Of a stretch of DNA of 64,000 bases, positions 1-11,214 are shown in pieces. The stretch spans positions 3,472,001 to 3,536,000 of the forward strand of contig OY754467.1 of assembly GCA_963575645.1 (NCBI GenBank), given 5' to 3'. Within the stretch, counting starts at the first letter, position 1. Each line of letters starts with the position of its first letter. Origin of the DNA: Xanthostigma xanthostigma. Lineage: Eukaryota > Arthropoda > Insecta > Raphidioptera > Raphidiidae. The position numbers and the translations under genes are program-made. A model generated the notes under the pieces. The model was not told where the DNA came from. It searched no databases and saw only the letters and a program-made list of their open reading frames with translations.

Positions 1-556
1 TAAAATATATAATCAATATAATTATTTTTTGCGTATGGAACTGGAGAGCCGCAATTTTACATCAAAAGAGCCGCGGCTTAGGGCATCACGTCTCAAGGGG
101 CACCAAAAAGCACAACTCCAAAATGAAAAGTATACCTACCTCACTAAACTGTGTCAAAATGTCTAGCGCACATTACTCAAAATCATTAGATTTTATCCGA
201 CAACGATTTAAAAAAGTGCCTTTACCAATTCAGAGGAGTGATTTTTACTTTAATTTGAAAATTTCAAAGCTACCCATTTATGAACAAACATCAGCTTAAA
301 AAAATGTTCTATTTTACGTTGAAAACTTTACTGTTTTGTACATAAAAAGATTTCAAAACAAAAACAGAACGATTTCAATGCAGTTAAAAGAACATACCAG
401 ATTGCTTTTTGTTTTGTACTATTTTTATTTGCTAGTTAATGATCTATTCAATACGTACCTAGTTCGCTAATTAATACTTTAAAAAATAACAATTGATTTA
501 AAAACCCATTCAATTTACTTTAAAACTCCATTGAAACATTGCAAACAAAACGGACA
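1..556. other. unassigned AT-rich sequence
   Basis: I see no coding frame, RNA gene or repeat arm that I can support. A short GC-rich patch near 44-110 (GAGCCGCGGCT and flanks) stands out against the AT-rich background but matches nothing else in the window. Confidence 0.4.
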
Positions 557-1027
557 TCATATATATTAATACGCTAAGGTTTAAGATGTTTGCCTCCCTT
601 TTTAGAATAAAATCCACACAATTTCTCCACATAAATTATATATCATTTTATAGATAATTGCTTGCTCTACTGACATCGACAACTAAAAAATTTATTATTG
701 CTATTGTTTTTGTAAATTAATTAAACTCTGAACAACGTCTGCCATCTGACGGCGTAACGTTAACACTTCGATCTGTCATCTGACCTTCATATTGTAAATA
801 CTGCATACTGCCATCTGACGGGCAACGCTGAACAACGCTTTTGATACTTGCGCCTCTATATGACAATTTTAGTAAAATATTTCTTTTATAACAAAAAGAA
901 GAACGTTATAAGCAGTGTGCAACATTAGAAACGAATTGAATACCTGCAATCATATTCAAAAAATAATTTTGTGAAGTGATAATTATTATACTTATTTAGT
1001 GCGAATAATTCGCACAGGTCACGCTAG
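557..1027 (+). mobile_element. non-autonomous Helitron, family H1, copy A
   Basis: The element starts with TC (557) after an A and ends with CTAG (1024-1027) before a T, the A|T insertion pattern of Helitrons. A hairpin GTGCGAATAATTCGCAC lies at 999-1015, 8 nt from the 3' end, as is usual for this class. The body matches the copies at 7429, 14847, 25135 and 60358. At 471 bp it is shorter than the 599 bp copy, so it carries internal deletions. It encodes no Rep/helicase; movement would need an autonomous relative elsewhere. Confidence 0.88.
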
Positions 1028-1255
1028 TTTTTTTTTTATTTAAAGATGTATGAGGGGTCTCACAAAAACCGAGAATTGAATTAAATTTTGCCAACTTATT
1101 TTTTAATATACCTACAGTATAAACTCAAGGGCCTGTGCACTTTGCTGTCGATAAATGAAGAGAAGAGATAATCCATTAATATTTTTTTTACTTTATTATG
1201 TATTTACTCATAATATATAAAATTTACAACTGACCAACAAACATAATTCATACTA

Positions 1256-1479
1256 AACATATGAAAGATAATCCCAACAAACAAAAGAACGAATTTCTTC
1301 GAATCTTCGGTACGCATGATCCCGACAACAAAGCAACAAAATAACAAACAAGCACTGTTTATTGCTTAACGGTGACGTAGGGTTGTCGTTATTTAGAGTG
1401 TATCATTATATGTGCAACAAGGTAAACCAACTAGAGTTAAGTAATTTCGACGTTTTAAGGAGTTTGTCGTTATAATCCT
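1256..1479 (-). mobile_element. pogo-like element fragment
   Basis: On the minus strand this matches 24592-24832, part of a TA-flanked element with CAGTGTAAACTC termini. The outer terminal repeat is missing, the homology stopping at TATAACGACAAACTCC. No transposase frame is visible. Confidence 0.7.
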
Positions 1480-1484
1480 CCACT

Positions 1485-1660
1485 TCTGGGTTGGACTGGT
1501 ATAGCACGCGCCACGAATCTAAAAGGCTCGGAATGCAGTCTGTTGAAAAACTACAACCTCGCAACTCAACAAAACTAACATAGCAATAACAAATTGACAA
1601 TAGCGTACTCGACTGTACTTTAAAGCAGGAAAGCGACAATATTGACAAAGGCAACGAGCG
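1485..1660 (-). repeat. dispersed repeat R1, copy 1
   Basis: The minus strand is clearly similar to 48660-48840: both hold a block around GAGCCTTTTAGATTC followed by GGCGCG, and a block around TTTTGTTGAGTTGCGAG. The element class is not recognisable. Frames that cross it are conserved only because the repeat is, so I do not call a gene. Confidence 0.65.
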
Positions 1661-2427
1661 ATCACGGCCAATCACCGACGAGAGCACGTTCCGTGCATGG
1701 TAGCTGGGACTTGGTGGGAGTATCAATGGTTCTAAAATGTGCCTTTGCGACGTTGTTTGTGACTAACTTCCGAACCTTTTTTATGTGATGAAGTTGTCCA
1801 CATATACAAAGTGCAATACTTTCACATAATATTAATGCACATGCATGTGTGACACATATGTTGGGGGAGGGGCAATGTCAGAAGTTCGCGTGTATCAAGT
1901 AGAATGAGAATCCGCTGTTCCGTGAAGTGTGCATTGCATTTTGCCGACGACCTGTCGACAACAACTTCAAGTGCACTGCCGTATATCAAAAGCGAGATGG
2001 GACCTTCTTCAGTGGGTCGGTGACACATCGATATTTGTGAAGGAAAAAGTTCTCGAAAAGCACTGTGTGCCGTATTTATTGCTCTTTTCGATCCCTAGAC
2101 TAGTTGATCAATTGGTGCTGATTTTCATGGTTATGATACCAGAAACAGTAATGAAATAGTTGTGCCATATCACAGAATTAAAATTTGCCAACATAGTCCA
2201 CACTTCATGGGCCAAAAGCTTTATAAACCTTTACCAGATAAAATCGAGGGACTATCTTGTAATTATTTTAAGAAAATTATTAAAGAATTTTTAATATCAG
2301 AACCATTTTACAGTCTAGAGGAATATTGCAACTTGTAACATGACTCTTAGCTTTAGAAAAATTAATAGAAATTTATTGTGAATTCTATAGAAATTTCAAA
2401 TCTTTGATTAACGTCTGATTAGAACTT
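1661..2427. other. unassigned intergenic stretch
   Basis: Mixed-composition sequence with short frames only (the longest under 80 codons, none resembling a known family). I see no repeat arms here. Confidence 0.4.
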
Positions 2428-2766
2428 TTCAATAAATAAAATTATCGACCAATTTTTCAGACAATAGGTATATTAACAAAAAATATTAATAATACATTAA
2501 CGTTTCGATCCGGATTTGGATCTTCTTCAGAACGGATCTAAAAATATAAAAAAATAGTGATAGTGATAGATTTTTTTAAAAAAATCTATCACGAATTGCA
2601 TTAAAAATAAATAGAAACTAATTATTAATTATTTCTTTATATTTTTAGATCCGTTCTGAAGAAGATCCAAATCCGGATCGAAACGTTTATGTACCTATTA
2701 TTAATATTTTTTGTTAATATACCATTGTCTGAAAAATTGGCCGATAATTTTATTTATTCTATAGAA
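2428..2766. repeat. foldback element, family FB1
   Basis: Two long inverted arms (2428-2551 and 2640-2766) face each other across about 90 bp. The arms begin with AATAAATAAAATTATCG and contain CGTTTCGATCCGG next to ATCTTCTTCAGAAC. One arm of the same family is at 34440-34575 and a minimal head-to-head copy at 48905-48966. There is no coding capacity, so this is a non-autonomous inverted-repeat element. Confidence 0.85.
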
Positions 2767-3027
2767 ATTTGTTGTGAATATTGCTTTTATTATTTATGTA
2801 TAACGAGCTTATACCATTTTTTTGGTTTTTGGCAAATAAATACTAATACTAAACAGAGCTTTTGTTAGGAGGGTTAATGTTACCATAAAGAAGCTGTCTT
2901 CAAAATTTTATAGGAATAGTTTCCAAGATACGAGTGTCTATAAAAATCATGATTTTGGGCATTCACTGACTGACTGATCTAGACAAGCTGCAGCCTGTCA
3001 AGTCAAATTCAACAAAGAATACTTAAA

Positions 3028-3462
3028 TATAGTTGAAAAAAACTAAAAAACACGCTTTAAATCGAACTAAAAAGTAAAAAATATTATATAGCGATCGCTA
3101 TAGTAAATAATATACTCTAAATCCACTTACTATACCATATTTAATTTTTTTAAATTAATTTATAAAAATTAATTTTTCGCACTTAAAACGACCAATAACG
3201 CTGTTATATGTTATATAAAACAATAATTGTGAATTTCCAGTGGATATTTTGCATAGCAAGTTATCGTACTCTTACCAAAAAATACTAGTATTATTGTGAA
3301 AAAAGCGTGGGGCGCTTTGTTCCACATTTTCGTACATCGAGCGCCCCACGCTTTTTTCACAATAATACTAGTATTTTTTATTCATTATTGTTTTAAGCTT
3401 ATTTAAAAAAATATTTTTTACTTTTTAGTTCGATTTAAAGCGCGTTTTTTTAAACTATATTT
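3028..3462. repeat. nested foldback element, family FB2
   Basis: Outer arms at 3028-3084 and about 3410-3462 carry CGAACTAAAAAGTAAAAAAT and its complement. Inside lies a second, perfect 40 bp inverted repeat (3277-3316 / 3340-3379) with a GC-rich core GCGTGGGGCGCT. A related core (GTGGGGCGC) sits in the foldback at 27066-27265. Part of the right flank recurs at 5270-5405. Confidence 0.85.
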
Positions 3463-4112
3463 ATTTTACACTTTTTAGTTCGATTTATCACTGATCCAAA
3501 TAGAATATTCCGTTTGAATGGAAATCAATTCTACGCGATAATAATTTATTTATAATACAAAAAAATAATGTTTTTACGGTGTGATTCTTGCTAAAGTTAG
3601 GCCGCAGTCCATTTTCAGTAACGAATAAATTATCATGGCGGCTCTACAACTAGTTCTGTCTCTTTTCTGACAAAAACATAGCGTGACGATCAAGAAACCG
3701 CTGACGGGAAGCACTACCAGTCCGGGACTTCCCGTGTACTTAGGAAGGGTAATACCGCTTTTTTCAATTGTTTGAAATCAACAATTTTAGGAGTGAAAAA
3801 TTTTAGTTCGTTAGCGACGTGTAACGATCACTTCAGTGTTGAACTAGCTATAAACCCACATCGAATTAAAAAATAGTTAATCGTGTTTCAAAATTTGAGA
3901 TTAATAAAATTTGATTTTTTATATTATACATCTTTACTTTTACAAAGCTTTAAAAAAAACTGTTCAACAATTTATCCGATAATCATTAGTATTATATTAC
4001 AAAACTCTTTAATTTTCTTGAAAATAGCAAACTGGTTCACCTCATTTAATAAATTTTTAAAAAACTTGGAATGGATTAATAAATACCCCATTAACTCGTT
4101 GTAAGTATACAA
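3463..4112. other. unassigned sequence with a 73-codon frame
   Basis: No repeat arms seen. A frame at 3883-4104 is very rich in Leu, Ile, Phe and Asn, as AT-rich noncoding DNA is, and shows no recognisable motif. I do not call it a gene. Confidence 0.4.
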
Positions 4113-4637
4113 AAGGACCCCGCACAAACTTTGTGAGATTTGGTTCTCGGTTTAATTTAATCGAAAATGGTTTTATTTTATAGCTTAAAGGTCACTAAGA
4201 AAAAGTGTCCATGGGCGCATAGCCTAAAAACCAATAGATTTTCAGCTACAGATATGTTTAGCGAGATTTTAGATATAGGGATTGAATTCACAAACATGTT
4301 CCATGTTCAACTTTTGTGCTTTTTTTTCGAAATAGAAAAATAGTCGAAAACTAGGTAACGTTGGAAGGTGTCACCCTGTATAAAATAATAATGTCATATT
4401 CGGATTCAGCGCACTCGAAAACATATTTCTAGAGCTTAGGATTTTTTAAGACTGTGAATTTAATGGATATCCCTATATTTAAAATTTCGCTAAATATATC
4501 TGTAGCTAAAAATCTATTGGTTGTAGGCTATGCGCTCGTGGACACTTTTTCTTAGTGACATTTAAACTATAAAATAAAACCATTTTTGGATCAATTTAAC
4601 CGAGAACCAAGTCCCATAAGGTTTGTGCGAGGCCCTT
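4113..4637. mobile_element. long-TIR DNA element, family T1, copy 1
   Basis: Inverted ends read AAGGACCCCGCACAAAC and GTTTGTGCGAGGCCCTT and extend inwards for more than 150 bp on each side (4113-4280 / 4460-4637). The centre holds GGTGTCACCCTGTAT, a phrase often seen in insect repeats. A second copy lacking most of its right arm lies at 60967-61325. No transposase frame, so non-autonomous; superfamily unclear. Confidence 0.8.
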
Positions 4638-5033
4638 AATTTAGAAAACCTCTGTTAAAATCTAATTGTCAAATGTTTTTACAGAACTAAAAGTTTTAAT
4701 TTAATTTTTTTTTGTGCAGCGTTTCATTTCAAATTTTTCGTGAGCGATGATTAAATTTATAGAATATACCCGTTCTCCCACCACGTATATCTTTTCTTCC
4801 ACCATTATTATATTGAAGTCAATGTTGAACTTTGTGCAACCTTCCCCTAAACAAACACAGCAACAGATATGTACACAGTAGGTACACTAATATACATACA
4901 TATTGCATATTATGTGAAACTGTTATTAAATATATAGATGATCCTTAAATTTACATTTATATACTTAATTAACAATTTGTACAGAAATTAGACTGCCAGG
5001 ATATTTTTTACGTTCATTTTAATATAAAAACGA
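4638..5033. other. unassigned AT-rich spacer
   Basis: Nothing supportable: poly-T and AT runs without repeat arms or coding frames. Confidence 0.4.
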
Positions 5034-5265
5034 CTAGAGTGACCTGTGCGAATTATTCGCACTAAATAAGTATAATAATTATCACTTTACAAAATTATTT
5101 TTTAAATATGATTGCAGGTATTCAATTCGTTTCTAATTTTGCACACTGCTTACAACGTTCTTCTTTTTGTTGTATTACAATATGAAGCTCAGATGACAGA
5201 TCGAAGAAATATTTTACTAAAATTGTCATATAGAGGCGCAAGTAGCAAAAGCGTTGAGCTAAGCC
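5034..5265 (-). mobile_element. Helitron family H1, copy B (truncated)
   Basis: On the minus strand the 3' end is intact: the hairpin, then CTAG (5034-5037) followed by T. Homology stops near 5265, where it meets sequence matching the right flank of the foldback near 3363-3480. The TC end is lost. The short frame here recurs in other H1 copies and is not a gene. Confidence 0.85.
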
Positions 5266-5406
5266 ATCACACTTGTATTTTTTATTCATTATTGTTTTAA
5301 GCTTATTTTTAAAAAAAATATTTTTTTTACTTTTTAGTTCGATATTAGGCGTATTTTTTAGTTTTTTTTAAACCATATTTATTTTCCACTTTTTAGTTCG
5401 ATTTAT

Positions 5407-5650
5407 TGTCAAAAATTTGCCGAAATAAAAACATTTTTTTTTCGTCGTGGACGGGATTAGAACCCGCGACTCGTGATTCCGAGAGTTGACGTCAGCGAAG
5501 ACCCGTGCCTTAGACCGCACGGCTAACCACTGTAGTTACAGTGCTGGCATATTATACTACAGTAATAAACCGCTTGCTGTAGTCCAAACTAAGGTTACAA
5601 ACAAACAAACATACATACAAACTTACAAGTGAAGTTAATATAAAGCGTGT
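5407..5650 (-). repeat. tRNA-containing repeat, family S1, copy 1
   Basis: The whole block is the reverse complement of 52887-53127: leading CGCTTTATATTAACTTCAC, a (TATG/TTTG)-rich section, a tRNA-like segment, a short A/T run and GGCAAATTTTTGACAAT. A tRNA-like region inside a dispersed repeat suggests a tRNA-derived SINE or a transduced tRNA gene. The tRNA part lies towards the 3' side, which is unusual for a SINE. Confidence 0.75.
5443..5531 (-). pseudogene. tRNA-Leu/Ser-like sequence (degenerate)
   Basis: The minus strand has a D-arm-like GCCGTGCGGTCTAAGGC and a T-arm-like GCGGGTTCTAATCCCGT, spaced for a long-variable-arm (Leu or Ser) tRNA. The acceptor ends pair over only about four bases, and the B box has CTA where TTCGA is usual. 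I take it as a tRNA-derived promoter module, not a working tRNA. Confidence 0.55.
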
Positions 5651-6194
5651 AAAAAACTGGAAAACTTGGAAACATCTCTATTTTCCTGTATTAAAATTAT
5701 AATAAGAACGCCCTTAAATTCAAACTAACAAAGACACGGATGATTTCAAAAACACGGATTAAGTTAATCGCTCAAATAACACGACTGCTGACACCGTTAA
5801 ACAGGGCTGTGGTTTAAACTGATATCAATCATCGACCCTGTCTTCAACACGTGTGCATTTCCTAAAAGGCTTCGGTTTATTTAAAATAACGCGGGATGAC
5901 ACAGGAAATAGGGTAACTTTAAACTTTCTACACAACTCAATGACGGGTTGAAACTAATAGACTATAATGCAGTAAAACAATAAATACGTGGTATCTGAGA
6001 CGACTTTCAACTGCAAATGTAATTTTAAGAATGTCAATAGAATATTGTTCAATTTTTTTCTGATTATTGAAATAGACTAATAGGGCAAAAATAATGTATC
6101 ATCTAAATTTTCCAAAAGATGTCGTTTTGACGGCATGTAAAAAATTTATAGATACTGTTTGTTTTTTTAATTGGATAGCTGATATTCACTAATA
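5651..6194. other. spacer with a partial duplication of the neighbouring foldback
   Basis: The 6100-6180 part (AGATGTCGTTTTGACG and following bases to AATTGGATAGCT) repeats the inner region of the foldback at 6195-6775. The remainder (5651-6060) shows no coding or repeat signal. Confidence 0.5.
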
Positions 6195-6775
6195 GCCAGA
6201 GTGCACGTCTACAAAAATTTTATTGATACATACTCTCCCCAAACTTTGTATATGGTTTCATTAGGCCTAGTCTGACACCTATTTCCTCTATGACTTTTCT
6301 TGATTTTGGGGCGTTTTCCCTCTAAATTTTTTCGAAAGATGTCGTTTTGACGACATGTAAAAATTTATAGATACTGTTTGTTTTTTTAATTGGATAGCTT
6401 AAAAACTTCATCCAAAACGCTAAAATAATGTTCTCTGACAAATAACATAAACCAATTAAAATGTCTGACACCTCGAATATGTCGAACATATTCGAGGTGT
6501 CACATTTTAAATGTCTCATATTATTTGTCAGAGAACATTATTTTAGCGTTTTGGTTGAAGTTTTTAAGCTATTCAATTAAAAAAACAAACAATATCTATA
6601 AATTTTTACATGTCGTCAAAACGACATCTTTCGGAAAATTTAGAGGGAAAACGCCCCAAAATCAAGAAAAGTCATAGAGGAAATAGGTGTCAGACTAGGC
6701 CTAATGAAGCCATATACAAAATTTGAGGAGAGTATGTATCAATAAAATTTTTGCCGACGGGCACTCTGACTATAC
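6195..6775. repeat. foldback element, family FB3
   Basis: A near-complete palindrome of about 580 bp centred near 6481-6485 (GACACCTCGAATATG and its complement). Outer ends read AGCCAGAGTGC / GCACTCTGACT. Arms of about 290 bp leave almost no spacer. Non-coding; the 65- and 60-codon frames are palindrome shadows. Confidence 0.85.
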
Positions 6776-7153
6776 GATTAAAAGAGAAAAAAAATATGGG
6801 AAACTGCCTAATTCCGGAATTGTGACCATTCCAGTGAGGAAGCCCTTAAACTGTTCTCTTCTTTCTTGCAATAAAAAGACGTTTTCTTGTTCCGTAATCG
6901 TTTAAAATCAGGTCGACGACGTAAAAGAGAACAGCCTCGCAAAATATAGAGTACGCGTTGACATATGTGTGGGCACAACGGAACAAGCCAGACAGACATG
7001 CAGAACTTTTCCCCCTCACCACGTCACTTCCACCCTCTGTACCCGACTCTAGTATATAGGAGAGTTATTGCATAACTCAGTTATGAGATATGAATGCGGT
7101 ACATATAAGTACATAATATGTAGTCAGGGTTGGACTGTGCTTGAAAATACTGT
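6776..7153. other. unassigned sequence
   Basis: Short overlapping frames on both strands without recognisable motifs. No repeat arms found. Confidence 0.35.
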
Positions 7154-7428
7154 AACGAGACGCCACTGGAGGCGGCGGCCGTGCATTGTTGTCGGCGCCG
7201 CGTAGACAACAATACTCGCATTGACAAACAAAGCACACGTTGTCATTGGAATAGCATATAGAAGAATGCCGGCTGAAGAACTTATGTAAACAGCGCTAGC
7301 GCAGTCAGCCAGTTAGCGACATAAATAGACGTGTATAGACATAAATAAATAGACGCTACATAAATATAGAGATAAATAAGCGTTCTATATAAAAGTGTGT
7401 GTCTGTGCTTAGTGTTGATTTCCTAACA
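7154..7428 (+). repeat. possible LTR
   Basis: The stretch starts TGTAACGAGACGCC and ends CCTAACA, a TG...CA pair. It is GC-rich at first and carries a TATA-like TCTATATAAAAG at about 7384-7395, followed by a G/T-rich segment, as LTR promoters do. The Helitron at 7429 is inserted exactly at its right edge. Beyond it comes TTAAATATTGGCGC (about 8028), which could be a primer-binding-site region. No second LTR is present, so this stays a hypothesis. Confidence 0.3.
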
Positions 7429-8027
7429 CTAGAGTGACCTGTGCGAATTAATCGCACTAAATAAGTATAATAATTATCACTTTACAAAATTATTTTTTGA
7501 ATATGATTGCAGGTATTCAATTCGTTGCTAATTTTGCACACTGCTTATAACGTTCTTCTTTTTGTTGTAAGTATTACAATATGAAGCTCAGATGACAGAT
7601 CGAAGAAATATTTTACTAAAATTGTCATATAGAGGCGCAAGTAGCAAAAGCGTTGAGCTAAGCCGTCAGATGGCATCATGCAGCATTGCTGTGACGTTGT
7701 TCAGCGTTGCTCGCTGTTTCAAAATTAAAGCCGTCAGATGGCAGTATGCAGGATTGTGTCTGTTGTATTACAATATGAAGGTCAGATGACAGATCGAAGT
7801 GTTGACGTTGTTTCAAAATTAAAGCCGTCAGATGGCAGACGTTGCTCAGCGTTGCTGTAGTTTAATTAATTTACAAAAACAAAAGCAATAATAAATTTTT
7901 TAGTTGTCGATGTCAGTAGAGCAAGCAATTATCTGTTAAATGATATATAATTTATGTGGAGAAATTGTGAGGTTTTTTCTAAAAAGGGAGGCAAACATCT
8001 TAAACCTTAGCGTATTAATATATATGA
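7429..8027 (-). mobile_element. Helitron family H1, copy C (full length)
   Basis: Both ends are intact. On the minus strand TC (8027-8026) follows an A, and CTAG (7432-7429) precedes a T, with the GTGCGAATTAATCGCAC-type hairpin near the CTAG end. At 599 bp it is the best reference for the family. It contains several short repeats of a GCCGTCAGATGGCA phrase. No Rep/helicase coding sequence. Confidence 0.9.
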
Positions 8028-8302
8028 TTAAATATTGGCGCTAAATATGGGAAATATAGTTCGTTCTGAAATTATGAAGTGCCTAAGATTATGATTGTTC
8101 TACTCGTAGAGGAAACGTCACTGATATTATTGATAGATATGGCACTATTAATATGAATAAAATTTGCAAAAGTCATTAAGAAGAAATTCCACTGTAGATT
8201 TGAGAAATAATATTGTGTTGCGAACGTGGTCGACCCACCCCCTGTCTACCGCACCATGTAGAAATCTGCTAGAGTAATGGATAACACTACATCATTATTA
8301 CG

Positions 8303-8644
8303 TTGTTCTATTCTGCCGGTCTAGCGAGTCTCGTTACTGCTTTTTGTTCATTTCAGAGCTGGTCAACTGGCGGACTTCGGTGGACTTTGGTCAAAATCAA
8401 CGCAATGAAAAGAATAGAACGGACAACAGGATCTGGCTTGAATTTGGTATACGAATTCGAATTGGAGTTCCAAAGGATTCATAGCGAACTTCAATGGATA
8501 ATAAATAACCTAGAAAATGTAGATACGAATCTCGTGTCAATTCGGTTAAAACGGCCAAAGGATTTTATTGGAACACAGAATCCGGTAGAGATTATAGACG
8601 GAGAGCTGGCTACGGAGAAAATGGGTGACTCGGTGCAGAGCTGA
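8303..8644 (+). CDS. unrecognised 113-codon frame (possible exon or relic)
   Basis: The part from about 8406 reads as a mixed, non-repetitive peptide (starting MKRIERTTGSGLN) with several charged residues, unlike the Phe/Leu/Asn-rich noise frames. A pyrimidine tract ending TTTCAG lies at 8351-8356 and could be a splice acceptor. The last 17 codons fall inside the palindromic element at 8592, so any original frame was cut by that insertion. I recognise no family. If the LTR call at 7154 is right it could be a gag relic; equally it may be chance. Confidence 0.2.
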   Translation: MFYSAGLASLVTAFCSFQSWSTGGLRWTLVKINAMKRIERTTGSGLNLVYEFELEFQRIHSELQWIINNLENVDTNLVSIRLKRPKDFIGTQNPVEIIDGELATEKMGDSVQS

Positions 8645-9316
8645 AAATTTGCAGAATAATAGAAGATAGTACAAGTAAGTAGGGAAAAAATTGCCAGAAG
8701 GCTAGGCGGAAGATAAAGAGCCGCCGGAAGGCGCTAATGTTGCGAAAAATCAGTGCACTTCTGGCAATTTCTATACTTATTCTGTAATTCAAAACTAGAT
8801 TATATATTATATATATTATACATTATATAGTTTTATAAGGGCATACTGAAAATTCAAACATGATATAATAACTACATTCGACAAATATTCAAAATTATTA
8901 ATGACATTTTGATAGAAATAAAATTAATCGTCATATATTTTCATTAATAAAATTACGTTGTTATAACAACGTAATTTTATTAATTTATTTAATTTTATTT
9001 CTATCAAAATGACATTAATAATTTTGAATATTTGTCGAATGTAATTAATTATTATACCATGTTTGAATTTTCAGTATGCCCTTATAACTATATAATGTAT
9101 AATATATATAATATATAATCTAGTAGCATAAGTATAGAAATTGCCAGAAGTGCACTGATTTTTCGCAACATTAGCGCCTTCTGGCGGCTCTTTATCTTGC
9201 GCCTAGCCTTCTGGCAATTTTTTCCCTACTTACTTGTACTATCTCCTATTATTCTGCAAATTTTCAGCTCTGCACTGAGTCACCCATTTTCTCCGTAGCC
9301 AGCTCCTAGTCCATTA
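8592..9316. mobile_element. palindromic MITE, family P1, copy 1
   Basis: A 725 bp near-perfect palindrome with ends TTATAGACGGAGAGCTGG / CCAGCTCCTAGTCCATTA and a central AATTACGTTGTTATAAC and its complement. A second copy lies at 42076-42799. Both copies are bounded by TTA on each side, which fits a 3 bp TTA duplication as in PIF/Harbinger elements; since both copies share it, TTA could also belong to the element. No transposase; the 60-codon frames are shadows of the arms. Confidence 0.85.
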
Positions 9317-10231
9317 GTACAGGAAAGAGTTTTGAATGTTACTAGCCAATGTCCTAATCGGAGAATTAGTGAAGGTATAATTATTAATTAATAATAAAAA
9401 ATAATTTTAACGAGAAAGTTTTGCGGAAGCACTGGTGTAGAGTTTCCCTATGTTTCTCACACATTAATGATTTTAATAAACGATACATATATCTGAACAA
9501 ATGCAACATTTCCACTCGGTCAACAATAAACCGTTGATTGTTATTATGTAACAGATAACGTGCGCTATCCAAAGTCCAGTTTCTAAGTTTCAATCGAACT
9601 TCGAAGGTAGGTACAGTCAAAACTATATGTTTAAAAAAAGACTAGTTTTCACTATTGTAAGCTTGTAACATTAGTGCTATGTATATGTTACGTTCTATAC
9701 CCGAATTCAGTCAATGACCGAAATAAATGCGCAAAACTAGTTTTGATTAACGAATATTGCCCAAACCCGAAATCTTACATTGAAACGGGTATTGAGTATT
9801 ATAAAATGAGCGCATTTTCAATTGGTCAAAACTAGTTCTGTCCATTTTTGAACGGACAATACTATTTCTGCTTGTTTCATTCAATCAACGTCCGAAGCCG
9901 AATAAAAGTAGGGTTATGTTCTTGTTTATGTACCTATCTATTGAATTGTTCTCCTGAATGTTATAATTAATATAATTGTGGGATATTCAGTGTAATAATT
10001 AAGTGAAATTGCAAGATGAATTTGAGACTTAACTAGTTCGCCTATTGGAGGCTTCTGAAACATAATTTTATGACGAAACATAATTACCTTACTACACTAA
10101 GTGAGGTTAAGAAAGCGAACTTGTTGAAAGCTGAATTAAAACCTCTGTTTGCTAAACAATAGGTAATAGATATTTATTTCAAATCATTGAAAGATACCTA
10201 CTTAATTTTTTACGAAGCCTGCCGATATTTT
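9317..10231. other. unassigned stretch with a 78-codon minus-strand frame
   Basis: A frame at 9384-9620 (-) has a mixed composition with Trp, Cys and His and a basic C-terminal half, but I recognise nothing in it. The rest includes repeated AAAACTAGTTTTG/CAAAACTAGTTCTG phrases (about 9734, 9825). No element ends found. Confidence 0.3.
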
Positions 10232-10835
10232 TCTGTTATAATATATAAAGCTGAAGAGTTTGTTTGTTTGTTTGAACTACTGGTTCAAATTAAAATAAAA
10301 ACTCTTGTTTGATAGTCCATTTATCGAGGAAGGCTATAGGCTATATAATATGACGCTACGACCATTAGGAGCGGAGCTTTAATTAAAAATAATGCAAAAT
10401 GTATCTCAAAAATAAGCTTCTATTCATGTGAAATGCACTAACTAGATATACTCATATTAGCGTTGTGAGAACACAACCTCAGGTGGCTCAATAGGTAGAG
10501 CATGCGAGTGTCAATATCAGGGTCGTGGGTTCGAGCCTCACGTTGAGCGAATATTATTTTTATTTTTTTTTTTATTTTTTACATTGCTTTCTTCTTAGGC
10601 TTACATTTAAATTTATTTTAATTTTATTTAATTAATTTAAAAAAATATATTAGTTAAAAAAAGTTTAAATACTGCTTTTTATCGACAAAAACTTTTGAAC
10701 GGTAACTCCGATCATCATGAAATTTGGACACAACGTTCATCTCGGTAAACTAAGATGAATATGTGTACTCATGTTCCTCCCTTCCCCATTCGTTCTTTTA
10801 CACCCGGGTGAAACCGGACGGGGCTGCTATAGTTC
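10232..10835 (+). mobile_element. Helitron of a second type (H2) carrying a tRNA-like insert
   Basis: The 5' part reads TCTGTTATAATATATAAAG then CTGAAGAGTTTGTTTG, later CCATTTATCGAGGAAGG and GCTATAGGCTATATAA. These are phrases I know from widespread arthropod Helitrons. The 3' part has CACCCGGGTGAAACCGG, a GC-rich hairpin-like end, then GCTGCTATAGT where CTAGT would be expected, so the terminus is degenerate. The middle holds a tRNA-like sequence. The right boundary is approximate. Confidence 0.7.
10477..10549 (+). pseudogene. tRNA-Lys-derived sequence (degenerate)
   Basis: The 73 nt fit a cloverleaf layout: D-stem GCTC/GAGC, T-arm GTGGGTTCGAGCCTCAC and a 3' GTTGAGC close to the eukaryotic tRNA-Lys(CTT) ending. 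The acceptor pairs at only about five of seven positions and the anticodon stem is poor. The anticodon position reads GTC, not CTT. T-rich runs follow (Pol III terminator-like). It lies inside Helitron H2, so it is probably a captured or SINE-derived copy. Confidence 0.6.
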
Positions 10836-11214
10836 TGTTATAAATTTTAGTAGTCACGTAGACAGGATCGCCTTGATGATACCCCAAAAACTGGACTATG
10901 CTATTATCATAGTATCATTAGACCTTTTTAAATATTTGATTTCAACATAAACTTAACGAGCAACGACTAATATTATGAATACAAATACAAAGACAACATT
11001 TGAACACCGTTCTATTTGACTAGGTATTTAAACACACATCCAGTCCGCTCTAGCACTGCACACTGTCTGAATTGAAATTGAAATGCAAGTGTGAACCGAT
11101 CACTAAATCAAGGCAATAGGCAGATCGCCACAGTCATGAAACAAACGGTCTTTATTTTGCAGGAATACAAATACATTTTGCCTTTTCATTTTTACACCCC
11201 AATGTGGCGTTGCT
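10836..11214. other. unassigned sequence
   Basis: No element boundaries or coding signal. A 71-codon frame beginning in this stretch (11091) runs into the repeat at 11215 and has no family features. Confidence 0.35.

Noticed and set aside
10477-10549. Functional tRNA gene call
   Set aside because: Poor acceptor and anticodon stems, a mismatched anticodon for its body type, and its position within a Helitron argue against function.
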